Part shown: piece by piece, positions 41,477 through 49,338 of the stretch
Layout of the letters: each line of letters opens with the position of its first letter
Numbering within the stretch: position 1 is the stretch's first letter
Source of the DNA: Pseudomonadota bacterium
Lineage (GTDB): Bacteria > Pseudomonadota > Alphaproteobacteria > Kiloniellales > JACOMY01
NCBI GenBank assembly: GCA_029781795.1
Contig: JAKOWB010000026.1
Coordinates: 1-49,338 of the forward strand
Length of the DNA stretch: 49,338 nt
Direction: 5' to 3'
Position numbers and translations under genes: made by a program
The notes under the pieces: generated by a model
Databases searched by the model: none
What the model saw: only the letters and a program-made list of their open reading frames with translations
Told to the model about the DNA's origin: nothing

Positions 41477-42567
41477 ACCCGGGCGGCATGACCCCGCTGG
41501 CCCGCCGCCTGCTGCGGCGTGTCGCCGCCGGCGGTCCGATGAACGTGGCCGAGTTCATGGCCAGCGCCCTCTACGACCCGGAGGAGGGCTACTACCGTCG
41601 CCGCCGGCCGCTTGGCCGCGAGGGCGACTTCATCACCGCGCCCGAGATCAGCCAGCTCTTCGGTGAGCTGCTGGGCCTTTGGTGCGCCGATGCCTGGGAC
41701 CGGCTGGGCCGGCCGACGCCGGTCCGCCTGGTCGAGCTGGGTCCCGGCCGCGGTACCCTGCTGCGCGACCTGCTGCGTGCCGCCCGCGCCCTGCCGCCCT
41801 TTGCCGCCGCGATCGAGCTGCACCTGGTCGAGGTTTCCGAGACGCTGCGCGAGCAGCAGCGCGCGGCGTTGGGCGAGCACGCCGCCATCTGGCACGAAGA
41901 CCTGGCCGAGGTGCCCGAGGGGCCCTTCCTGCTGGTCGCCAACGAGTTCCTCGACGCCCTGCCGATCCGCCAGTTCGAGCGCGCGCCCGACGCCTGGCGC
42001 GAACGCTTGGTCGGCGCGGCGGGGGAGGGGCTGGGCTTCGCGCTCTCCGGGCCCCTGCCGCCCGCGCTGATCCCATCGGCGCTGCGGGATGCGCCGGTCG
42101 GCAGTGTCGTCGAGATCTGTCCCGCGGCCGAGGCCCTGGTGAGCGAGATCGCGCGCCGCGCGGCGGCCGGCCGCAGCGCGGCACTGCTGGTCGACTACGG
42201 CTACGCCGAGGCGCCCTTGAAAGGCAGCCTGCAGGCCGTCAGTCGCCACCGGATGGTGCCGGTCCTCGAGCGGCCGGGCGAAGTCGACCTCACCGCGCTC
42301 GTGGACTTTGGCGCGTTGGCCGGCACTGCGCGGCGGGCCGGGGCGCAGGCCTGGGGGCCGGTGCCGCAAGGGCACCTGCTGCGCGATCTCGGAATCCACC
42401 TGCGGGCCGAGCGCCTCGCGGTGCAGGCCAGCGATGCCCAGCGCGCGGCGCTGGCGTCCGCTGTGCGGCGGCTGACCGATCCGGCCGAGATGGGCGAGCG
42501 CTTCCTCGCGCTTGCCATAACCGGACCCGGGGCGCCGGCGCCGGCCGGGTTCGCGCCCCCGCCTTAA
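41473..42567 (+). CDS. MidA/NDUFAF7-family SAM-dependent methyltransferase
   Basis: 364-aa protein of the DUF185 family. Motif I is LVELGPGRGTLLRDLLRA (about 86-103). FITAPEISQLFGELLG near residue 55 and LLVANEFLDALPIRQF are family hallmarks. The mitochondrial member NDUFAF7 dimethylates an arginine in complex I subunit NDUFS2. A similar role is likely but unproved here. ATGA overlap with lgt; a lgt-MidA-pgeF order is frequent in alphaproteobacteria. Confidence 0.92.
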   Translation: MNPGGMTPLARRLLRRVAAGGPMNVAEFMASALYDPEEGYYRRRRPLGREGDFITAPEISQLFGELLGLWCADAWDRLGRPTPVRLVELGPGRGTLLRDLLRAARALPPFAAAIELHLVEVSETLREQQRAALGEHAAIWHEDLAEVPEGPFLLVANEFLDALPIRQFERAPDAWRERLVGAAGEGLGFALSGPLPPALIPSALRDAPVGSVVEICPAAEALVSEIARRAAAGRSAALLVDYGYAEAPLKGSLQAVSRHRMVPVLERPGEVDLTALVDFGALAGTARRAGAQAWGPVPQGHLLRDLGIHLRAERLAVQASDAQRAALASAVRRLTDPAEMGERFLALAITGPGAPAPAGFAPPP

Positions 42568-42592
42568 CCTTGCCTCGTCCAGCGGCTAGACT
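42564..42592 (+). promoter_or_regulatory. Predicted promoter of pgeF
   Basis: TTAACC (42564-42569), 17-bp spacer, TAGACT (42587-42592); ATG at 42602, 9 bp later, no Shine-Dalgarno. A short-leader or leaderless mRNA is expected. Confidence 0.45.
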
Positions 42593-42601
42593 GCGCGCCT
42601 C

Positions 42602-43366
42602 ATGCTCACCGCAGACACCCTCGATCACCAGCCGGGCGTGCGCCATGGCTTCTTCTCGCGCCAGGGCGGCGTCAGCCAGGGGCTCTTCGCCTCGCTGAAC
42701 TGCGGCCTCGGCTCCGGCGACGCCGCCGACGCCGTGCGCGAGAACCGCGCTCGGGCATTGCGGCAGCTCGACCTGCCGCTGGAGACGCTGCTGACCTGCT
42801 ACCAGGTGCATTCCGCCACCGCCGTAACCGTGGCCGAGCCCTGGGGCGACGAGGCGCGGCCGCGCGCCGACGCCCTGGTCACCGACCGGCGGGGCGTGGC
42901 GCTCGGCGTCGTGACGGCCGACTGCGCGCCGGTCCTGCTGGCCGACGCGCAGGCCGGCGTGGTCGGTGCCGCCCATGCCGGCTGGAAAGGCGCATTGGCC
43001 GGCGTGGTCGAGTCCACCATCGCCGCGATGGAGGCCCTGGGCGCCAAGCGGCGCCATATCGCCGCCGCCATCGGCCCCTGCATCGGCTGGGAGTCCTACG
43101 AGGTCGGGCCGGAGTTTGCGCAGGCCTTCCTGGCGCAGTCACCGGGCAACGCGCGCTTCTTCAAGCCGGGCAGGGACGACCGGCAGCTCTTCGACCTCAA
43201 GGCCTTCGTCGCCTGGCGCCTGGCCGAGGCCGGCGTCGGCACGCTGGCGGTGGACCCTGGCGACACCTGGGCGGACGAACAGCGCTTCTTCTCCTATCGC
43301 CGCGCCACACAGCGCCGCGAGGGCGACTACGGCCGCCTGCTCTCGGCCATCGCGCTGGAGGCCTGA
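42602..43366 (+). CDS. pgeF: Peptidoglycan editing factor / multicopper polyphenol oxidase-like (YfiH)
   Basis: 254-aa cytosolic protein of the YfiH/laccase-domain family. The metal/catalytic residues are in QVHSATAV, VVTADCAPVLL and AAHAGWKGAL, and GPCIGWESYEVG is conserved. E. coli YfiH/PgeF hydrolyses misincorporated UDP-MurNAc-L-Ser precursors; annotations as polyphenol oxidase are older. A promoter-like site directly upstream suggests its own, leaderless transcript besides read-through from lgt. Confidence 0.93.
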   Translation: MLTADTLDHQPGVRHGFFSRQGGVSQGLFASLNCGLGSGDAADAVRENRARALRQLDLPLETLLTCYQVHSATAVTVAEPWGDEARPRADALVTDRRGVALGVVTADCAPVLLADAQAGVVGAAHAGWKGALAGVVESTIAAMEALGAKRRHIAAAIGPCIGWESYEVGPEFAQAFLAQSPGNARFFKPGRDDRQLFDLKAFVAWRLAEAGVGTLAVDPGDTWADEQRFFSYRRATQRREGDYGRLLSAIALEA

Positions 43367-43369
43367 GGC

Positions 43370-43804
43370 GTGCGCTGGCTGATCCTGCCGCTGCTGTTCC
43401 TGCTCGCCTCGCCGTTGCAGGCCGAGATGGTGCATCGCGACAATTTCCGCATGCTGCCGGTGGAGGCCGCGCAGACGCGCCGCGCCGCCTGCGGCGCCTT
43501 CGCCGGCGAGCCCGACACGCTGGTCTATCAGATGATCACCGAGAGCTGTGGCGAGCCCGGCACGCACTGGGCGATAAGCGAGGTCGAGGAGGTGCAGGTG
43601 ACGCGCGCCTGGGCCAAGCTCGGCTATCTATCCTACCAGGTGCTGCTGCTCGGCCTCGCCGACGACTCGGTGCGGGACGAGGAGTGGCGCTTCGAGCTGA
43701 CGCCGGTGGACGACGACACCTGGCAGCTCGACTTCGCCGGGCGACGCTGGCGCTGCCAGCCGGGCCGCGGCCATGCGCAATTGACGTCGGAACCCTGCCA
43801 GTAA
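43370..43804 (+). CDS. Small exported cysteine-containing protein
   Basis: 144-aa protein with a signal peptide (MRWLILPLLFLLASPLQA, cleavage near 18). Four cysteines in the mature part (CGAF, SCGEP, RWRCQP and the end SEPC) suggest two disulfides. No family is recognised. It begins with GTG 3 bp after the pgeF stop, so it belongs to that transcript, with the M24 gene 27 bp downstream. Confidence 0.75.
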   Translation: MRWLILPLLFLLASPLQAEMVHRDNFRMLPVEAAQTRRAACGAFAGEPDTLVYQMITESCGEPGTHWAISEVEEVQVTRAWAKLGYLSYQVLLLGLADDSVRDEEWRFELTPVDDDTWQLDFAGRRWRCQPGRGHAQLTSEPCQ

Positions 43805-43831
43805 CGGCGAGCCGCCAGATCGGGAGACAAC

Positions 43832-44983
43832 ATGCCCCTGCATTTCAGCCGCGAGGAACTGGCCCAGCGCCGCCAGCGCACGATCGACGCGATGGCGAAG
43901 GAGGGCCTCGACGGCCTGCTGATGTTCCGGCAGGAGTCGATGTTCTACCTCACCGGCTACGACACCTTCGGCTACGTCTTCTTCCAGTGCCTCTACCTGG
44001 GCGCCGACGGCCGCTTCTTCCTGCTGACCCGCGCGCCCGACCTGCGACAGGCGCAGCAGACCTCGGTGGTCGAGGACATCCGCATCTGGGTCGACGCGCC
44101 CGATGCCACGCCGGCGGTCGAACTGCGCGGCATCCTTCAGGAGTATGGCGCCAAGGGAAAGAAGCTCGGCGTCGAGTACGAGGCCTATGGCCTGACCGCC
44201 GCCAACGGCAAGAAGCTGGAGGCGGCGCTGGACGGCTTTGCCACCCTGGCCGATGCCTCGCTGCTGGTCAGCCGCCTGCGGGTAGTGAAGAGCCCGGCCG
44301 AGATCGCCTATGTCCGCCAGGCGGCCGAGCTGGCCGACCGCGCCTGGGACGCGGCGGTGGCGCTGGCCGGGCCCGGTGTGGACGAGGCCGCGATCCTGGC
44401 GGCCATGCATGGCGAGATCTTCAGGGGCGGCGGCGACGATCCGGCCAACGAGTTCATCATCGGCTCCGGCCAGCAGGCGCTGCTCTGCCGCTACTACAGC
44501 GGCCGGCGCAAGCTCGACGCCCAGGACCAGCTCACCCTCGAGTGGGCCGGCACCTATCGCCACTATCACAGTGCCATGATGCGGACCCTGGCGGTCGGCA
44601 AGCCGCCGGCAAAGCAGGTCGAGATGCACTCCGTCGCGCTGGAGGCGCTGCAGGAGGTCGAGGCCGCCCTGAAGCCCGGCAACACCGTGGGCGAGGCCTT
44701 CGACGCGCATTCGCGGGTGATGGACCGCCGCGGCTACCGCCACGCCCGCATGAACGCCTGCGGCTATTCGCTCGGCACGACCTACGCGCCCAACTGGATG
44801 GACTGGCCCATGCTCTATCACCGCAACCCGGTGGTGCTGGAGCCCGGCATGGTCTTCTTCACCCACATGATCATCTTCGACAGCCCGGCCAACCTGGCGA
44901 TGGCCTTCGGCCGTACCAGCCTGATCGGGCCGAAGGGCGCGGAACCGCTGTCGCGCTCCAGCCTCGACTTCGTGGTGAAGTAG
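43832..44983 (+). CDS. M24-family (Xaa-Pro peptidase/creatinase-like) protein lacking metal ligands
   Basis: 383-aa protein with the two-domain pita-bread layout: N-terminal creatinase-like domain (1-150) and C-terminal M24 domain (155-383). All five usual metal ligands seem replaced: E237 (LEWAG) for the first Asp, A248 for the second, Y312 (GYSLG) for the His, and H345 and the GRT region for the two Glu. It cannot be an ordinary dinuclear metallopeptidase. Creatinase-type metal-independent hydrolysis is possible. From memory, similar sequences are common in alphaproteobacteria. GGGAG precedes the ATG. Confidence 0.87.
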   Translation: MPLHFSREELAQRRQRTIDAMAKEGLDGLLMFRQESMFYLTGYDTFGYVFFQCLYLGADGRFFLLTRAPDLRQAQQTSVVEDIRIWVDAPDATPAVELRGILQEYGAKGKKLGVEYEAYGLTAANGKKLEAALDGFATLADASLLVSRLRVVKSPAEIAYVRQAAELADRAWDAAVALAGPGVDEAAILAAMHGEIFRGGGDDPANEFIIGSGQQALLCRYYSGRRKLDAQDQLTLEWAGTYRHYHSAMMRTLAVGKPPAKQVEMHSVALEALQEVEAALKPGNTVGEAFDAHSRVMDRRGYRHARMNACGYSLGTTYAPNWMDWPMLYHRNPVVLEPGMVFFTHMIIFDSPANLAMAFGRTSLIGPKGAEPLSRSSLDFVVK

Positions 44984-45000
44984 CGCCGTCTCTGAGGACC

Positions 45001-45957
45001 ATGCCGCCCCGTCATGCCGTACCTCCTGTGGTTCGCCGCTTTCCTGCTGCTCGGCCTGCTCGCCACCTGCGTCATGGCCTGAGGCTGCTGCCGGTCCTGC
45101 TGTTGCCCGCCCTGCTGGCGGCCTGCGGGGACCTGCCACGGCCATTCGAGCCAGTGGACAAGACCGGCAACCCGCTGTTGGCGCCGATCGAGGGGCAGTC
45201 GCTGGAGGTCCTGCCGCTGCAGGGCACCACGCCCGATCTGCCGGACGGCGGGGCGCGGTACATCGCCGACGGCCTGGCGGCCAACGGCCTGGACGTCACG
45301 GTCGGCCAGCGCACGGCGCAGAGCCGCCTGCTGCTGGGCGTGGCGGCGGTGACGCCGGCCAGCTCGCTCTCCGACTACGTGGTCATCTCGTGGGAAGTCT
45401 ATGCCCCGGGTGGCACGCTGTTGGGGCGCTATGCCCAGCAGACCGAGATTCCCTCGCACCGCTGGCAGCTCGGCGACCCCGATACCCTGCGCCTGGTCGG
45501 CCTCGACGCCGGCCCGATCCTGGGCCAGATCGCCCAGGGGCCGGAGCAGGTTCCCGAAACCGGGGCCAAGGCGCCGGAGCAGGCCGATGGCGGCCGCCCG
45601 CGCATCGCCCTGGCGGGCATCAGCGGGGCGCCCGGCGACGGCAATCGCAGCCTGACCCGCGCGCTCTCGTCGGTGCTGACTCAGCGCGGCTTCCTGGTGG
45701 TGGAACAGCCGATCGCCGGCGACACCGTGGCCGAGGGCCTGGTGGAGGTCGTGCCGGCTGGCGGTAACCGTGAGAAGGTGACCCTGACCTGGCGCCTGCT
45801 GGATGGCCCCAAGGGAGCCAAGCTGGGCGAAGTGCAGCAGGCCAACGTCATCCCCGCCGGCAGCCTGGACGGCAAGTGGGGCGACACCGCCGCGCTCATC
45901 GCCGTGGGCGCCGCCGACGGCATCCTGGACCTGCTGAAGCAGGCTGCCCGGCTCTAG
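45001..45957 (+). CDS. Predicted lipoprotein of unknown function
   Basis: 318-aa protein. The ATG at 45001 gives an unusually long arginine-rich N-region (about 28 residues), then a hydrophobic core and lipobox LLAAC with the Cys near residue 43. Mature sequence contains LSVLTQ-type helices and a central SLEVLPLQGTTPDLPDGGARYIADGL; no family is recognised. GAGGA lies 3 bp before the ATG. A GTG at 45028 would shorten the N-region. A 22-codon hydrophobic reading frame overlaps in another frame. It follows the M24 gene by 17 bp. Confidence 0.72.
   Translation: MPPRHAVPPVVRRFPAARPARHLRHGLRLLPVLLLPALLAACGDLPRPFEPVDKTGNPLLAPIEGQSLEVLPLQGTTPDLPDGGARYIADGLAANGLDVTVGQRTAQSRLLLGVAAVTPASSLSDYVVISWEVYAPGGTLLGRYAQQTEIPSHRWQLGDPDTLRLVGLDAGPILGQIAQGPEQVPETGAKAPEQADGGRPRIALAGISGAPGDGNRSLTRALSSVLTQRGFLVVEQPIAGDTVAEGLVEVVPAGGNREKVTLTWRLLDGPKGAKLGEVQQANVIPAGSLDGKWGDTAALIAVGAADGILDLLKQAARL
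45014..45082 (+). other. Overlapping hydrophobic mini-ORF (22 codons)
   Basis: In another frame from the lipoprotein gene: ATG at 45014, stop TGA at 45080-45082, encoding MPYLLWFAAFLLLGLLATCVMA, one membrane-type helix. It spans the lipoprotein N-region. It may be chance, a small membrane peptide, or the trace of a frameshift in the signal peptide. It has no ribosome site of its own that I can see. Confidence 0.25.
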
Positions 45958-46103
45958 CCGTCCGGGCCGCCACCCCCGGCAAAAGGTCGCGGTTGCCCGC
46001 CCGCGTCAGAATGATTACAGTCCGCCCGCCTTGAGCCGGACGGGACCGCTCGGCGGCGGCGATCTGCCTGCCTTTTCAATTCGCTAGGCCTATCGGGGGC
46101 ACG

Positions 46104-47036
46104 ATGAAGATCCTCACGGGGAACAGCAACCGGCCCCTGGCGGAAGCCATTTCCGCCTATCTCAGGATTCCCCTGACCCAGGCCAGCGTCCGCCGCTTCT
46201 CCGACCTCGAGGTTTTCGTCGAGATCCACGAGAACGTCCGCGGCGAGGATGTCTTCGTCGTCCAGTCGACCAGTTACCCGGCGAACGACAACCTGATGGA
46301 GCTGCTGGTGGCGCTGGACGCGCTGCGCCGGGGTTCGGCGCGCCGCGTCACTGCGGTCATCCCCTACTACGGCTATGCCCGCCAGGACCGCAAGTCCGGC
46401 CCGCGCACGCCGATCTCGGCCAAGCTGGTGGCCAACCTCATCACCACGGCCGGCGCCCACCGGGTGTTGACCATCGACCTGCACGCCGGGCAGATCCAGG
46501 GTTTCTTCGACATCCCGACGGACAACCTCTTCGCCCTGCCGGTGCTGGCGAAGTCGATTTCCGAGCGCTACAACGGCCAGCCGCTGACCATCGTTTCGCC
46601 CGACGTGGGTGGCGTGGTGCGGGCCCGTGCCTTCGCCAAGCGGCTTGACGGCGACCTTGCCATCATCGATAAGCGCCGCGAACGCGCGGGCGTTTCCGAG
46701 GTGATGAACATCATCGGCGACGTCAAGGGCCAGGTTTGCGTCCTGGTCGACGACATCGTCGACAGCGCCGGAACGCTCTGCAACGCCGCCGAGGCGCTGA
46801 TGAAGGCGGGGGCCAAGTCGGTCGCCGCCTATGTCACCCACGGCGTGCTGTCGGGCGGCGCCGTCGCCCGCGTGGAAGCCTCGCCGCTGGAGCGGCTGGT
46901 GATCACTGATTCGATCCAGGCCACCGAGGCCGTGCGCGTCTCGCGCAAGATCGAGCAGCTGAGCATCGCGCCCCTGCTGGGCGAGGCGATGAGCCGCATC
47001 TCGGACGAGCGCTCGGTCTCGAGCCTGTTCGACTGA
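46104..47036 (+). CDS. prs: Ribose-phosphate pyrophosphokinase
   Basis: 310-aa PRPP synthetase, making 5-phosphoribosyl diphosphate from ribose 5-phosphate and ATP. The ATP-binding [15 protein letters not shown] region (about 93-107), the [15 protein letters not shown] segment and the PRPP loop [18 protein letters not shown] are intact. Length is normal. Two arms, CCGTCCGG (about 45959) and CCGGACGG (about 46036), sit in the 146 bp upstream and could pair. It opens the conserved prs-rplY-pth-ychF run. Confidence 0.96.
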   Translation: MKILTGNSNRPLAEAISAYLRIPLTQASVRRFSDLEVFVEIHENVRGEDVFVVQSTSYPANDNLMELLVALDALRRGSARRVTAVIPYYGYARQDRKSGPRTPISAKLVANLITTAGAHRVLTIDLHAGQIQGFFDIPTDNLFALPVLAKSISERYNGQPLTIVSPDVGGVVRARAFAKRLDGDLAIIDKRRERAGVSEVMNIIGDVKGQVCVLVDDIVDSAGTLCNAAEALMKAGAKSVAAYVTHGVLSGGAVARVEASPLERLVITDSIQATEAVRVSRKIEQLSIAPLLGEAMSRISDERSVSSLFD

Positions 47037-47148
47037 GGGGCGGCGAAGGAATTCAAGGTTTCGCGACTGGCCGGCACCCCTGGAGGCCGGCAGGCGCGGA
47101 AGCGGGCGGCAGCCGCCGTCCGACGAATGAGTGACTATGGAGTAGACC

Positions 47149-47838
47149 ATGACCGACGTTCAGAGCCTGACCGTCGCGCTCAGGGATCGGGCCGGAAAGG
47201 GGGCCGCCCGGCAGTCCCGTCGCGAAGGTTTCGTGCCTGCTGTCATCTATGGCGACAAGCAGGATCCCACCCTGATCAACGTGCAGCCGGTGGAGCTGAT
47301 GAAGCAGCTCCGCAAGACCGGTTTCTTCACCACGCTCTACGACCTCAAGGTCGGCGGGAAGACCGAGCGCGTGCTGCCGCGTGACGTGCAGTTCGACCCC
47401 ATCACCGACAAGCCGATCCACGCCGACTTCCTGCGCGTGTCGGAAAGCTCGACCATCACGGTCAACGTGCCGGTGGTGTTCCGGAACGAGACCGCCTCGC
47501 CGGGCATCAAGCGCGGCGGCGTGCTGAACGTCGTGCGGCACGAGATCGCCTTCGTCTGCCGGGTGACCGCCATCCCGCATGCGATCGAGATCGACCTGAC
47601 CGGCGCCGACATCGGCGATTCGATCCACATCTCGTCGGTCAAGCTGCCGGAAGGCGCGCGGCCGGTGATCGACCGCGATTTCACCGTCGCCACCATCGGC
47701 GCGCCCTCGGCCGTGAAGTCCGAGGCGGCGGAGGCGGCGCAGGCCGCTGCCACCGCGGCGGCGACGCCGGCTGCCGCGGCGCCCGCGGCGGCGGCTGCTG
47801 CTCCCGCGGCTGCGGCGGGCGGCGACAAGAAGAAGTAA
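47149..47838 (+). CDS. rplY: 50S ribosomal protein L25/general stress protein Ctc
   Basis: 229-aa Ctc-form L25 (5S rRNA-binding domain plus C-terminal TL5-like domain). Recognised from TVALRDRAGKGAARQSRREGFVPAVIYG, RDVQFDPITDKPIHADFLRV and a C-terminal HISSVKLPEGARPVIDRDFTVATI. It ends in an Ala-rich tail (about 190-229), common in alphaproteobacteria. GGAG lies about 7 bp before the ATG. Upstream, 112 bp hold small GC-rich hairpins (GCCGGC arms near 47075 and 47090; GGCGGC/GCCGCC near 47106) that could shape the leader. Confidence 0.96.
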   Translation: MTDVQSLTVALRDRAGKGAARQSRREGFVPAVIYGDKQDPTLINVQPVELMKQLRKTGFFTTLYDLKVGGKTERVLPRDVQFDPITDKPIHADFLRVSESSTITVNVPVVFRNETASPGIKRGGVLNVVRHEIAFVCRVTAIPHAIEIDLTGADIGDSIHISSVKLPEGARPVIDRDFTVATIGAPSAVKSEAAEAAQAAATAAATPAAAAPAAAAAAPAAAAGGDKKK

Positions 47839-47859
47839 GCACGTACGGGGGTCCGGGCC

Positions 47860-48474
47860 ATGCGGCTGCTGGTCGGCCTGGGCAATCCGGGCCCCCGCTA
47901 CGCCTACAACCGGCACAACATCGGCTTCCTGGCGCTCGACGACATCGCCGAGCGGCACGGCCTCTCGCCCTGGCGCAAGCGCTTCCAGGGCGAGACCGCC
48001 GAGGGCTCGATCGCCGGCGAGCGCATCGTCGCGCTGAAGCCGCTGACCTTCATGAACGAGTCCGGCCGCGCGGTGGGCGAGGCGATGCGCTACCTCAAGC
48101 TGGCGCCGGCCGACGTCATCGTCATCTATGACGAGATCGACCTGGCGCCGGGCAAGATCCGGGTGAAGCGGGCCGGCGGCGCCGGCGGCCACAACGGCAT
48201 CCGCTCCATCGACCAGCACATCGGCACCGACTATTGGCGCGTGCGCCTGGGCGTCGGCCACCCCGGCCTGAAGCATCTCGTTCACTCTCACGTGCTATCC
48301 AACTTCACCGACGAGGAGGAAGCCTGGCTCGACCCCCTGCTGGAGGCCGTGGCCAAGGAAGCCCCGCTGATGGTGAAGGACGACATGGCCGGCTTCATGA
48401 GCCGCGTAGCCCAGGCGCTGCAGCCGCCGAAGCCGGAAAAGCCGCCCAGGGCGGCGGCGGAAGGCAAGGACTGA
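47860..48474 (+). CDS. pth: Peptidyl-tRNA hydrolase
   Basis: 204-aa enzyme recycling peptidyl-tRNA. Residues equal to E. coli Asn10 (GLGNPG), His20 (NRHNIGF), Asn68 (TFMNESG), Asp93 (YDEIDLAPG) and Asn114 (GGHNGIRS) are all present. The C-terminus has a Pro/Lys-rich tail. It starts 21 bp after rplY with a G-rich ribosome site and is followed by ychF after 1 bp. Confidence 0.96.
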   Translation: MRLLVGLGNPGPRYAYNRHNIGFLALDDIAERHGLSPWRKRFQGETAEGSIAGERIVALKPLTFMNESGRAVGEAMRYLKLAPADVIVIYDEIDLAPGKIRVKRAGGAGGHNGIRSIDQHIGTDYWRVRLGVGHPGLKHLVHSHVLSNFTDEEEAWLDPLLEAVAKEAPLMVKDDMAGFMSRVAQALQPPKPEKPPRAAAEGKD

Positions 48475-48475
48475 C

Positions 48476-49338
48476 ATGGGTTTCAATTGCGGCATCGTCG
48501 GCCTGCCGAACGTCGGCAAGTCGACCCTCTTCAACGCGCTGACCGAGACCGCGGCGGCGCAGGCGGCGAACTATCCCTTCTGCACGATCGAGCCGAACGT
48601 CGGCCGCGTCGCGGTGCCGGACCCGCGCCTCGAGGTGCTGGCGAAGCTCGCCAAGTCGCAGAAGATCATCCCGACGCAGCTCGAGTTCGTCGACATCGCC
48701 GGGCTGGTGCGCGGCGCCTCCAAGGGCGAGGGCCTGGGCAACCAGTTCCTCGCCAACATCCGCGAGGTCGAGGCCATCGTCCACGTGCTGCGCTGCTTCG
48801 GCGGCGAGGTCACGCACGTCGAGGGCTCGGTCGATCCGATCCGCGACGCCGAGACGGTGGAGACCGAGCTGATGCTGGCCGACCTCGAGTCGGTGGAGAA
48901 GCAGAAGGATGCCGCGGTCAAGAAGGCGCGCGGCGGCGACAAGGAGGCAAAGCAGAAGCTGGAGGTGCTGGAGATCGCCAGCAAGCTGCTGGCCGACGGC
49001 CAGCCGGCGCGCCGCGCCGTGGTGCCGGACGAGCTGCTGCCGGCCTTCCGCCAGCTCAACCTCATGACCGCCAAGCCCGTGCTCTATGCCGCCAACGTGT
49101 CCGAGGCCGAGGCCGCCACCGGCAACGCGCTCTCCGCCCGGGTTGAGGAGCGCGCCAAGGCCGAAGGCGCCGGCTTCGTCGTCATCTCCGCCGCCATCGA
49201 GGCCGAGGTGGCGCAGCTTTCCGACCCGGCCGAGAAAGCCGACTTCCTCGCCACCCTGGGGCTGGAGGAGCCGGGCCTCGCCCGCGTCATCCGCGAGGGC
49301 TATCGCCTGCTCGACCTGCTGACCTTCTTCACCGTCGG
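48476..49338 (+). CDS. ychF: YchF/OLA1-type ATPase, 3' end cut by window
   Basis: First 287 codons of a GTPase-fold ATPase that binds ribosomes and responds to redox stress. P-loop GLPNVGKST (9-17), [20 protein letters not shown] and the atypical G4 motif NVSE (where GTPases have NKxD), which marks ATP preference. A coiled coil follows the P-loop domain. AAGGA lies 6 bp before the ATG. Full length is normally about 365 aa, so the C-terminal TGS domain lies beyond the window. Confidence 0.96.
   Translation, partial: MGFNCGIVGLPNVGKSTLFNALTETAAAQAANYPFCTIEPNVGRVAVPDPRLEVLAKLAKSQKIIPTQLEFVDIAGLVRGASKGEGLGNQFLANIREVEAIVHVLRCFGGEVTHVEGSVDPIRDAETVETELMLADLESVEKQKDAAVKKARGGDKEAKQKLEVLEIASKLLADGQPARRAVVPDELLPAFRQLNLMTAKPVLYAANVSEAEAATGNALSARVEERAKAEGAGFVVISAAIEAEVAQLSDPAEKADFLATLGLEEPGLARVIREGYRLLDLLTFFTV

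Noticed and set aside
47730..47830. GCG/GCC-rich stretch as a DNA repeat or microsatellite
   Set aside because: It encodes the Ala-rich C-terminal tail of L25, common in alphaproteobacteria.

Overview
The window is GC-rich chromosomal DNA from an alphaproteobacterium, most likely Rhodospirillales-like. This is inferred from strong G/C bias at third codon positions, DUF3126, a STAS-fused MlaE, the lgt/MidA/pgeF and prs/rplY/pth/ychF blocks, and many ATGA/GTGA overlaps. I see no transposase, integrase, prophage, CRISPR array or rRNA. Coding density is very high. The only gene-free stretch over 300 bp is 26304-26662, which is also the only clearly AT-rich part.

Layout. 95-3747: a split glutamate-synthase-like operon (class II amidotransferase, GXGXG subunit, FMN subunit) of the GlxBCD / N-methylglutamate synthase MgsABC type. 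It carries an extra unknown 137-aa protein and closes with a strong terminator. 3826-9021: an unknown cytosolic protein, a DMT-family permease, a secreted HExxH protein, and a YbjN-proC-YbaK group. 9252-12543: nth, two tandem PaaI-type thioesterases and ubiK, with DUF2244 and dapB next to them. 12740-16355: a CHAP lipoprotein, mmsA, pncA plus a small partner, and an HTH protein with a histone-H1-like lysine/proline tail. 16510-20936: a Gld-type ABC-2 exporter operon (ATPase, permease, GldG-like, DUF4340). 21135-24799: an Mla-type lipid-transport operon (STAS-MlaE, MlaF, MlaD, auxiliary lipoprotein). 24807-26303: an exported protein, a hemolysin III/PAQR membrane protein and DUF3126.

26663-33714 holds an exported small protein followed by four glycosyltransferase-like proteins (MurG-like double module, GT4, GT29-like, exostosin-like) mixed with two SnoaL/NTF2-fold proteins. 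Then come tRNA-Arg(CCT), a PagL lipid A deacylase, a TPR-methyltransferase, proline iminopeptidase, a nuclease-fold protein with a changed active site, and a class III adenylate cyclase. 39687-49338 is a conserved housekeeping run: rfaD-lgt-MidA, pgeF, an exported protein, a metal-ligand-less M24 protein, a lipoprotein, then prs, rplY, pth and ychF (cut by the window end).

A common theme is envelope biogenesis: Mla transport, lipid A deacylation, heptose synthesis, lipoprotein acylation, peptidoglycan precursor editing and probable glycan synthesis. No single locus is clearly a new system. The best leads are the extra subunit in the split glutamate synthase operon, the glycosyltransferase block with its AT-rich, inverted-repeat-rich upstream region, two protein subfamilies with replaced catalytic residues, and several promoters that seem to give leaderless mRNAs.
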